This document shows positions 6,372 through 13,216 of a stretch of 17,814 bases of DNA, piece by piece; the stretch's first letter is position 1, and every line of letters begins with the position of its first letter. Under the pieces are notes generated by a model. The model was given only the letters and a program-made list of their open reading frames with translations, searched no databases and was not told the DNA's origin. Source of the DNA: CAZCDM01 sp964497475 (lineage in GTDB: Bacteria > Planctomycetota > Phycisphaerae > SM23-33). The DNA is taken from NCBI GenBank assembly GCA_964497475.1, contig CAZCDM010000031.1, positions 1 through 17,814 on the forward strand, in the 5' to 3' direction. Both the position numbers and the translations under genes were made by a program.

Positions 6372-8056
6372 TCGGCCGAGTCCCCCCCGGCCTCGTCGAC
6401 AGCCGATCGCAGCAGCGGGAAGAGAATCACGTCGCGAATGCTTTTGGTATTCGTCAGCAGCATGATCAGCCGGTCGATGCCAATGCCCATGCCCCCCGCC
6501 GGCGGCATGCCGTGCTGCAAGGCCGTGACGAAATCCTCATCCATGACGCGCATGGTCTCGTCCTCCTCGCCGCGGAGCTGGGCCGAGAGCGTCTCGTGCT
6601 GGATCGCCGGATCGTTCAGCTCGGTGTAGGCGTTGGCCAGTTCCATATTGGCGATGAACAGCTCGAACCGCAGGGCCAGGTCGGGATTCTCCGGGTGGCG
6701 GCGCGTCAGCGGGCAGAGGTCGGCCGGGTAGTCGCACACGAAGGTCGGCTGGACGAGGTGCGGCTCGACGGTTTCCTCGAAGACCTCGTTGACGACGACG
6801 GCGTCGGCCATGGCCGCCTCGTTGATTCCCATGGCCCGGGCCTTTTCGCGCACGGCGGCGATATCGTCCATGCTCACGCCGGCGTGCTCGGCCAGCAGCT
6901 CGCCGTAGCTCGCCCGCCGCCACGGCGGAGTAAAATCGATCAGCTCCTCACCGTACGGCAGCACGCACTTGCCCTGCTCGCACGCCTCGGCGGCACGGAA
7001 CAGCGGGCTGTGGGGCGCTGCGGTGCGGGCCTGTTCATACTCGGCCAGGGCGGCGTCGTAGTCCGCCTGCTTTTCCTGGTCGCTCTTGGGGTTGCGTTTG
7101 TTGTCGCGCTGGCGCTCGGCGTCGGTCTTGATCTGCTCGATCTCAGCCAGCCTCGCGTCGCGGTCGGCCAGGAGTTTCTCCACCGCCACCTCGCCGACGG
7201 CCCCGGAAATCAGCGCCTCGGCGCGGTCCATCATCGTGTTGTAATCGCCGTAGGCTTCGTACAGCTCCAGCAGCGTGAACTCGGGGTTGTGGCTGGTGTC
7301 GATGCCCTCGTTGCGGAAGTTGCGGCTGAACTCGTAGACGCGTTCGAACCCGCCGACCAGCAGCCGCTTGAGTGCCAGCTCGGGGCTGATCCGCAGGAAC
7401 AGGTCGGCATCGAGGGTGTTGTGGTGCGTCTCGAAGGGCCGGGCCGCCGCACCACCGTAGATGGCCTGCAGCACGGGCGTCTCGACTTCGAGGTAGCCGG
7501 CCGCGTTGAGGTTCTGGCGGACGTACTCGATAATCCGCACGCGCCGCGCGAAGCGGTCGCGCGAGTCGGGGTTGGTCATCAGGTCGAGGTAGCGCTGGCG
7601 GTAGCGCAGCTCGACGTCCTGCAGGCCGTGGAACTTTTCCGGCATGGGTTGGAGGCTTTTGGTCAGCAGGGTCAGCTCGTCGGCCCAGACGGTGATCTCG
7701 CCGGTGCGCGTGCGTTGCAGCGGCCCGGCGGCGCCGAGGATATCGCCGAGGTCCAGCAGCTTGGCCAGCGACCAGGCCGTCTCATCCAGGGCATTTTTTC
7801 GCAGGGCGACCTGGATGTCGGCCGAGCTGTCGCGCAGCGTCAGGAAGATCATCTTGCCCATGTCGCGCAGCAGCACGATGCGCCCGGCCACGCGGGCCCG
7901 CTGGGTGGGCTCGTCGCCCTCGTTGAGTTCCTCGTAGCCGGCCAGTACCTCCGCGGCCGGGGCGATGTCGTCCAGCCGACCGCCGTAGGGATCGATGCCG
8001 AGCTGGCGAATCTTCTCCAGCTTGGCCTGCCTGTCTGCCTGTACCTTCTCCAGCAT
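6368..8056 (-). CDS. lysS: Lysyl-tRNA synthetase, class II, with helical insertion
   Basis: Attaches lysine to tRNA-Lys. 562 residues from ATG 8056, chosen for AAAGGA about 8 nt upstream; earlier in-frame starts add Pro/Arg-rich sequence. An N-terminal anticodon-binding OB domain (about 55-150, VAGRIVLLRDMGKMIFLTLRD) precedes the class II core: motif 1 around GYLEVETPVLQ, motif 2 FRNEGIDTSHNPEFTLLE, motif 3 GMGIGIDRLIMLLTN, and the C-terminal ILFPLLR typical of LysRS. The enzyme is normally about 500 residues. The excess is a charged Glu/Arg/Lys/Gln-rich insertion at about 288-365, before GEELIDFTPPWRR. It lies 55 nt after the GcvT-family gene in the same run. The stop codon sits inside an intergenic hairpin element. 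Confidence 0.96.
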   Translation of the reverse strand: MLEKVQADRQAKLEKIRQLGIDPYGGRLDDIAPAAEVLAGYEELNEGDEPTQRARVAGRIVLLRDMGKMIFLTLRDSSADIQVALRKNALDETAWSLAKLLDLGDILGAAGPLQRTRTGEITVWADELTLLTKSLQPMPEKFHGLQDVELRYRQRYLDLMTNPDSRDRFARRVRIIEYVRQNLNAAGYLEVETPVLQAIYGGAAARPFETHHNTLDADLFLRISPELALKRLLVGGFERVYEFSRNFRNEGIDTSHNPEFTLLELYEAYGDYNTMMDRAEALISGAVGEVAVEKLLADRDARLAEIEQIKTDAERQRDNKRNPKSDQEKQADYDAALAEYEQARTAAPHSPLFRAAEACEQGKCVLPYGEELIDFTPPWRRASYGELLAEHAGVSMDDIAAVREKARAMGINEAAMADAVVVNEVFEETVEPHLVQPTFVCDYPADLCPLTRRHPENPDLALRFELFIANMELANAYTELNDPAIQHETLSAQLRGEEDETMRVMDEDFVTALQHGMPPAGGMGIGIDRLIMLLTNTKSIRDVILFPLLRSAVDEAGGDSAE

Positions 8057-8111
8057 GGTGGGTCCTTTCGCGAAGCGGCCATGTTCGGCCAAACGGCCCG
8101 GCAAGTCAAGC

Positions 8112-9194
8112 TCAGGCGAACACGCGCGCGACCCGGGCCGGGGCATCGGGGCCGAGCTGCACAGCGCAGCCGACCTCGACGGCGGCGGCGGCGAGAACCG
8201 CCTGGGCCAAGACCGTCTCACGCGACGGGCTCCAGGTGGCGGAGGTGATCTGCCCGAGAACCCGGCCGTCGGCGTCGGTGACGTCGTCGCCCTGGCGGGG
8301 CAGCGTGGTGGGCGGTTCGGTCAGGCCGACGCGCTCGATCTGGACGCGGCGTCGGGCCGGGCCGGCCTGGCGGAGTTGGGCGACGGCCTCGGCGCCGATA
8401 AAATCGTCGCGATCGGCAAGGCGGGCGGTGAGCCCGGCGGTGACGGGGTCGATGGCCTGGGAGGTCTCGCAGCCGTAGCGACAGAGCCCGGCCTCGTGAC
8501 GGAGGATGTCCAGCGCGCCCAGCCCGACCGGCGGGATGCAGTTCGACCCGGCCCGGGCGGTGATGTACGCCCACGCCTGGCCGATGAGGTTGCTCGGGAG
8601 CATGACCTCCAGGGCCCAGTGGCTCGTCGCGCCGGCGCGGGCGGCGATGTAGCTGGCGATCATCAGCGAGCCCATGCGTGCCTCGCCCCGGCCCAGGCCG
8701 CCAACTTTGATCGGCAGGACCGCCTGGAGGATATCCCGCGCCGCCGGCCCGCAGGCCAGCAGGTGCGCCGTCCTGGCCGACTGGTCGTCCACCCGCACGC
8801 CGTCGACGCCCTGGCGGTTGAGATGCGTCAGCACCTTATCGAGATTCATCGCGTTGGTCGTCAGCACCCAGAAGCTCTCCAGCCGCAGCAACACGCACTC
8901 GTCGATGATCCCGCCACGCTCGTCCAGCAGCAGCGTGACCGCCGCGGTGTCATCCTCCTGCCGGGCCACGTCGTGCGTGCAGACACGCTCCAGCAGCTCC
9001 AGCGCCCCATCGCCACGCAACCGAATGCGACCCAGGTGCGAGAGGTCCATCACGCCGGCACGGGAAGCGGCCGCTTCGACCTCATCAAACACCGAGCCGT
9101 AATGCAGCGGCATGGACATGCCATCCACCTCAGCAAACGTCGCGCCGAGCTTTTCGTGCAACCCAGCCAGCGGTGTCGTGCGATTGTCAGCCAT
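8112..9194 (-). CDS. GcvT-family folate-binding protein (aminomethyltransferase-like)
   Basis: 360 residues, the length of T-protein of the glycine cleavage system, which transfers the methylene group of the aminomethyl H-protein to tetrahydrofolate. Family landmarks: TPLAGLHEKLGA at the start, GVMDLSHLGRIRL, GGIIDECVLLR (usually GGIIDDLIVYR), TNAMNLDKV (usually NAxNxxKD), GLGALDILRHEAGLCRYGCE and a C-terminal barrel with GQITSATWSP. The GYTGEDGFE folate segment is replaced by GATSHWALE. With no gcvH or gcvP nearby and these changes, it may be a divergent T-protein or another GcvT-family methylene transferase. The ATG lies two bases after the corrected rnr stop, indicating coupling. Confidence 0.78.
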   Translation of the reverse strand: MADNRTTPLAGLHEKLGATFAEVDGMSMPLHYGSVFDEVEAAASRAGVMDLSHLGRIRLRGDGALELLERVCTHDVARQEDDTAAVTLLLDERGGIIDECVLLRLESFWVLTTNAMNLDKVLTHLNRQGVDGVRVDDQSARTAHLLACGPAARDILQAVLPIKVGGLGRGEARMGSLMIASYIAARAGATSHWALEVMLPSNLIGQAWAYITARAGSNCIPPVGLGALDILRHEAGLCRYGCETSQAIDPVTAGLTARLADRDDFIGAEAVAQLRQAGPARRRVQIERVGLTEPPTTLPRQGDDVTDADGRVLGQITSATWSPSRETVLAQAVLAAAAVEVGCAVQLGPDAPARVARVFA

Positions 9195-9196
9195 AG

Positions 9197-11679
9197 CTAT
9201 TTCTTCTTGCCCCTCGAACCTTTTTTCGACCCGCCCTTTTTAGACCCGCCGCCGGATTTTTTAGATCCACGATTGGGCTGTTTCGAGCCCTTGGCCTTTT
9301 TAGATCCGCCCTTGGACTGTTTCGAGTCGCCGGATTTTTTAGATCCACGATTGGGCTGTTTCGAGTCGCCGGACTTTTTAGATCCGCCCTTGGACTGTTT
9401 CNNNNNNNNNNNNNNNNNNNNNNNNNNNNNNNNNNNNNNNNNNNNNNNNNNNNNNNNNNNNNNNNNNNNNNNNNNNNNNNNNNNNNNNNNNNNNNNNNNN
9501 NCTGTTTCGAGTCGCCGGACTTTTTAGATCCGCCCTTGGACTGTTTCTGCCGGCGGGAGTTTTTGGAAACCGGCAGGAGGTTCAGCTGCCGCCGGGCCAC
9601 GTCCACGCCGGTGACCTGCACTTCGATCTCATCGCCGAGGCGATAGATCCGCCCGGTGTGCTCGCCGCGGACCCGGCCGAGCTTGGGCGTTACTTCCCAC
9701 CAGTCGTCGCCGAGGTCTTCCAGCCGGATGAGACCCTCGACGAGGAACTTCGGCCACTGTACGAAAATGCCGAAATTGGCCACACCCGTGATGATGCCCT
9801 GGAAGGCTTCGCCCTGGCGGGACTTCATAAGTTGCAGGACGAGCACTTCGCGCAGTTCATTCTCGGCCGCCTCGGCCCGGCGTGAGGCCGTGCTGCAATG
9901 GGCGCCCAGCTCGACCATCTCGTCCATGGCTTCGAGGGGTTCGCTGTCCAGCTCGCCGCGACACAGCAGGCTCACGAGGCGATGGACCGTCAGGTCCGGG
10001 TAGCGGCGGATGGGGCTGGTGAAGTGGCAGTAGCAGTCGCTGGCCAGGGCGAAGTGCCCCACCTGCATGGGCGAGTACTCGGCCTGCTGGAACGTCTTGA
10101 GCACGGCGAGGTTCACTGCGTAGCTCTCGGGACGCCCCTTGACGCTGTCGAGCAGAGCCTGGAGGTCTTTGCGACTCATGCCGGCCGGCAGGTTCTGCCC
10201 GCACGCCTTGACGAATGCCGCCAGATCCCGGCGGTCTTCGGCTTCGGGGTCGGGGTGGATGCGCCGCAGGAAGTGTCGGCCTCGGCGGTGCAGGGCGCGG
10301 GCGACGGCTTCGTTGGCCTCGACCATGAACATCTCGATGATCGTGTGGGTGTAGCTGTCGTCCTCGGGGGCGGCGTCGATAACCTTGCCCTTGTCGTCGA
10401 GGATCAGCTCGACCTCGGGCAGGTCGAGATGGAGCATGCCGGCCTCTTCGCGGCGGGCTTCGATCTTGCCGGCCAGGTGCTTCATGTTCTGCACGAGGTT
10501 GACGACTTGGCCGTCGTGGTCGCCGTTCTTGCCGTCGCAGATGGCCTGGGCTTCGAGGTAGGTCAGCCGCTTGGCCGAGGTAATGACCGACTCGGCCAGG
10601 CGCGTTTCGAGCACATGGCCGTCCGGGTCGTAGCGGATGTAGCAGCTCTTGGCCAGGCGGGGCTGGCCCTGCTGCAGGCTGCAGACGCCGTTGGAGAGCA
10701 CCTCGGGCAGCATCGGCAGGACGCGCCGCGGGAAGTAGGTGCTGGTCGCCCGCCAGTAGGCTTCCTCGTCCAGCGGCGTACCGGGCCGGACGAAGTGGGC
10801 CACGTCGGCGATGTGCACGCCGAGCAGCCAGTTGCCCTCGTCGTCGCGTTCGAGGCTGATCGCGTCGTCGTAGTCGCGCGCGTCGTCCGGGTCGATGGTG
10901 ATAATCGTCAGGTCGGAGAGGTCTTCGCGGTCGTGATCGAGGGCGGCCGGGTCGTAGTTGGCCACTTCGTCTCGGGCCTGCTGGAGGACCTCTTCGGGAA
11001 ACTCTTCCCGCAGGCCGTGGGCGCGGATAACCGCGCGGGTCTCGACCTCGATCTGTCCGCCGGGCCCGATCGTCTCAACGATCACGCCGGAGGGAAGTTC
11101 ATTGCCCTCGCCATATTGGACGATCTCGACGACCACCTTGGTCCCCAGCCCCGGCCCGGCCGAGCCAACATCGCGCAGCAGGATCGGCTGGGTGAACTTC
11201 CGCCCCTCGGGGATCACGAAGTGCACGCCCTCGGCCTTTTCCAGCGTGCCAACGAAGCGGTTCTCCGCCCGGTCGAGAATCTCGACGATCTGGCCGTCGT
11301 AGATCACCTTGCCGTCGCGCTTGCCCTTGCGGCGGACGGTAGCCACGACGCGGTCGCCGGTCATCGCGCCGTTGTTATTGCCCTTCGGCACGAACAGGTC
11401 GCCGTGGGCGTTGGGGCTCTCGGGAATGATAAAACCAAACCCCTTGCGATTGTGGCGGTAGTAGCCGGTGACCTTGTTGCCCATTTCGGGCAGCATGATG
11501 GCGTTTTTCGCGCCGAGAACGATGCGTCCCTCGTCGCGGAGTTGCTTGATCGCCTCGCGAAAGGCGCCGTACTCCTGCTCGGCCACGCCCATCTGGCGAG
11601 CGATCTGCCGGGGTTTCAAGGGGCCTTCGTCTCGGCCGGCGAGGTATTTGATGATGGCTTGCTGATAACGTTCTGGCAT
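9197..11679 (-). CDS. rnr: Ribonuclease R with 13-residue repeat tail, interrupted by an assembly gap
   Basis: Processive 3'-5' exoribonuclease of RNA and tRNA/rRNA quality control. In order: winged-helix N-terminus (about 1-70, ending KNAIMLPE), cold-shock OB region (GYYRHNRKGFGFIIPE), RNB catalytic domain with the Asp cluster in TIDPDDARDYDDA, then S1 domain GIITGVANFGIFVQW and a Lys-rich tail. The tail repeats SGDSKQSKGGSKK and SGDSKQPNRGSKK. Because the gap has 100 N, not a multiple of three, a literal translation shifts frame. Reading 9401-9197 in the frame that continues the repeat ends GSRGKKK at TAG 9199-9197, so I place the end there. ATG 11679 has AGGA 6 nt upstream. It follows a YhaM-like nuclease, after a repeat-filled spacer. 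Confidence 0.94.
9205..9545 (-). repeat. 39-bp tandem repeat encoding the RNase R tail
   Basis: Units of 39 bp (13 codons) alternate between SGDSKQSKGGSKK and SGDSKQPNRGSKK types, with a degenerate end (SGGGSKKGGSKKG). At least four units are visible around the gap, which falls within the array. True copy number cannot be read here. Confidence 0.88.
9402..9501. other. Assembly gap of exactly 100 N
   Basis: A round-number placeholder, so real length is unknown. It sits within near-identical 39-bp repeats, where short-read assembly would break. Confidence 0.98.
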
Positions 11680-11822
11680 GGGTTCCTGCTTTGGGTAAGA
11701 GCGACGGCCCGGTCGCGGAATGGTCGAGCTGGCCGGGGCCAGCCGGGGCCGGAGGGTCCATCTTCGCCGCTGATGCGCGCCGCGTCCAGAAGATTACTTG
11801 CCGGCCGACGCTTCGCAGAGAG

Positions 11823-11856
11823 GAACAACCCCAGCCGGGGGCGGCTGGGCTACACA
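11823..11856 (+). repeat. CCCAGCC-hairpin intergenic element
   Basis: Same unit as 6341-6371: AACAACC, stem 11830-11836 (CCCAGCC), loop GGGGGC, stem 11843-11849 (GGCTGGG), then CTACAC. The CGCAGAGAGG just before it resembles the flank of the copy at 6304. Confidence 0.85.
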
Positions 11857-11863
11857 TTATCCG

Positions 11864-11889
11864 GGCGGCAGGGCTCCTGTCCCGCCGCC
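11864..11889. repeat. GC-rich hairpin, GGGCTCCTGTCCC-core family
   Basis: Outer stem GGCGGC pairs with GCCGCC. After one mismatch the inner GGGCTCCTGTCCC core is identical to that at 3261-3284. Confidence 0.75.
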
Positions 11890-11914
11890 ACAGCAGGAGG
11901 GTCACGCCGTCGTT

Positions 11915-11940
11915 GCTGGCGGGATGGGAACCCCGCCAGC
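11915..11940. repeat. Perfect 9-bp-stem hairpin
   Basis: GCTGGCGGG, eight bases ATGGGAAC, then CCCGCCAGC. It is similar in size to the neighbouring hairpin elements but has a different core. Confidence 0.65.
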
Positions 11941-11950
11941 CGTACCACAC

Positions 11951-11980
11951 TTCCCCAGCCGGGAGCGGCTGGGCTACACG
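11951..11980 (+). repeat. CCCAGCC-hairpin intergenic element
   Basis: Stem 11954-11960 (CCCAGCC), loop GGGAGC (one base different from other copies), stem 11967-11973 (GGCTGGG), then CTACACG. Confidence 0.85.
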
Positions 11981-12006
11981 CAAGGCCGACATCCGGGCGG
12001 CGGGGC

Positions 12007-13038
12007 TCAGCCGGACTGCTCGAAGAGTTCGCCCGGCGCGTCGTCGTCGGAGCCGTCGGCCCGATCGGGGCCGCTGTGCTTGAAGAGCCTCGTCTCCAGG
12101 GCGCGGGCGTAGGGCGTCCAGGCCGAGGTGTCATCGGGGTCGGCCTCGATGGCGTGAGCGGCCATCCACATCTTGGCGTCGAGGTTGTCGAGGTAGTGCA
12201 GCACGAAGGCCTCGGGGATGGCCGGCAGCTTCGGGCTGCCCCACTGGTGCTCGCCGTGATGGGCCAAGATGAGATGCTGCAACAGGTTGATCCGCTGCGG
12301 CGGGAACGACTCGCCCAAATCCTCGGCCACGAGGCGGGCTTTGTCCTGCACCCAGACGGCCGCCATGGTGATGTGCCCCACGAGCATGCCGCGGTCGGTG
12401 TAGCTGTTGGCCAGGCCACCGGCCAGCTCGCCGCTCTTGCCGAGGTCGTGAAGGAACGCCCCGGCCAGCAGCAGGTCGCCATTGAGCTGCGGGTACAGCG
12501 GCAGGATCGCCCGGCAGCCACGCAGCACGTTGCGGGTGTGCTCCAGCAGCCCGCCGACGTAAGGCTGGTGCATCTGCACGGCCGCGGGCGAACGCTTGAT
12601 CGCGGCGACGAGGGCTTTGTCTTCCAGGAACTTCTTGAGCAGCGCCTTGATGTGGCGGTCGTGGATCGTCCGCAGGATTTCCGTCACCTCGGCCCACATC
12701 TCCTCGATGTCATACGGCGAGACGGCAACGTAGTCGCCCTGGTCGACCTTGGACGGATCGACCGGCCGGCAGCTGGCGATGACGAGCTGCGCCGTGCCTT
12801 TGTAGTCCTCGGCCCGGCCCTTGACGTGCAGATACCCATGCAGCGGAATGCCATTGTAGACGGCTTCGCTGGCCTGCCACATGCGGACGTCGATCTGGCC
12901 CGTGCGGTCGCCGAGCTTGCCCGAGATGTACAGGTCGCCGGATTTGGTCGTGCGCAGGTCCTTGGCGTGGACGACGAAGACCTGGTCGATCGCCATCCCG
13001 TCGCGGATGTCCTGCACGAAGATGCGCTGTGCTGCCAT
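12007..13038 (-). CDS. yhaM: YhaM-type 3'-5' exoribonuclease (OB fold plus HD domain)
   Basis: 343 residues. An N-terminal OB-fold (about 15-100: LRTTKSGDLYISGKLGDRTGQIDVRMW) precedes an HD hydrolase domain: His in GGLLEHTRNVL, the HD pair in AGAFLHDLGKSGELAGG, then GHITMAA, LILAHHGEHQWGSPKLP and LHYLDNLDAKMWM. This order and the GSPK and YLDNLDAK motifs match Bacillus YhaM, a metal-dependent 3'-5' exoribonuclease. An acidic tail of about 20 residues (DRADGSDDDAPGE) is extra. It is upstream of rnr on the same strand, so two RNA-degrading enzymes are adjacent. No ribosome binding site precedes ATG 13038; a promoter whose -10 ends 6 nt before the ATG suggests a leaderless message. The TGA lies at the edge of a repeat element. 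Confidence 0.9.
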   Translation of the reverse strand: MAAQRIFVQDIRDGMAIDQVFVVHAKDLRTTKSGDLYISGKLGDRTGQIDVRMWQASEAVYNGIPLHGYLHVKGRAEDYKGTAQLVIASCRPVDPSKVDQGDYVAVSPYDIEEMWAEVTEILRTIHDRHIKALLKKFLEDKALVAAIKRSPAAVQMHQPYVGGLLEHTRNVLRGCRAILPLYPQLNGDLLLAGAFLHDLGKSGELAGGLANSYTDRGMLVGHITMAAVWVQDKARLVAEDLGESFPPQRINLLQHLILAHHGEHQWGSPKLPAIPEAFVLHYLDNLDAKMWMAAHAIEADPDDTSAWTPYARALETRLFKHSGPDRADGSDDDAPGELFEQSG

Positions 13039-13044
13039 GGCTGC

Positions 13045-13072
13045 ATTCTACCGCCCGGGCGCAGCATTGCAA
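13045..13072 (-). promoter_or_regulatory. Candidate promoter giving a leaderless yhaM transcript
   Basis: On the minus strand TTGCAA (13072-13067), a 16-bp spacer, then TAGAAT (13050-13045). Six bases separate the -10 from ATG 13038, so transcription would start at or next to the start codon. This fits the lack of a ribosome binding site there. Confidence 0.5.
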
Positions 13073-13109
13073 AGCCCCAGCCTGGCCGATATAACACGAT
13101 GCACTGGAC

Positions 13110-13140
13110 GTGTAGCACAGCCGCCCCCGGCTGTGGATTA
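13110..13140 (-). repeat. CCCAGCC-hairpin element, inverted, with compensated stem
   Basis: On the minus strand it reads CACAGCC, loop GGGGGC, GGCTGTG, then CTACAC. Plus-strand arms are 13116-13122 and 13129-13135. Loop and tail match the other copies, and the changed stem base is matched by its partner. Confidence 0.82.
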
Positions 13141-13158
13141 TTCCGGGTTGACTTGCAT

Positions 13159-13186
13159 TTCTCAGCCGAGGCGGCTGAGCCACACC
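13159..13186 (+). repeat. CCCAGCC-hairpin element, divergent copy with compensated stem
   Basis: Stem 13161-13167 (CTCAGCC), loop GAGGC, stem 13173-13179 (GGCTGAG), then CCACAC. It lies about 30 bp before the proS start in the divergent spacer. Confidence 0.68.
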
Positions 13187-13216
13187 TTTTTCACTTCGCC
13201 AGCCCCACAGGACACC

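Larger units (their letters stand above)
11680..12006. other. Repeat-filled spacer between the yhaM-like gene and rnr, no gene seen
   Basis: About 327 bases with no convincing coding frame. From left to right it contains the hairpin elements at 11823-11856, 11864-11889, 11915-11940 and 11951-11980, and a partial GGGCGGCGGGGCTCAGCC at about 11994-12011 that overlaps the stop codon of the next gene. Confidence 0.75.

Noticed and set aside
8057..8221. Longer LysRS N-terminus from an upstream ATG
   Set aside because: The added residues are Pro/Arg/Ser-rich and overlap the GcvT-family gene; the ATG at 8056 has a good ribosome binding site and the expected LysRS start.
5858..8248. 796-codon plus-strand frame opposite the permease and lysS
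   Set aside because: It is the antisense of LysRS and LolC/E coding sequence, with composition expected from complementing Glu/Leu/Ala codons.
9187..9401. RNase R C-terminus ending in NSYG after the gap
   Set aside because: This is a frame shift caused by the 100-N placeholder. The frame continuing the 13-residue repeats ends at 9197.
12881..13216. Longer ProRS N-terminus
   Set aside because: It would overlap the YhaM-like gene and include the intergenic hairpins; ATG 13217 has AGGA at proper spacing and begins with the conserved ProRS sequence.
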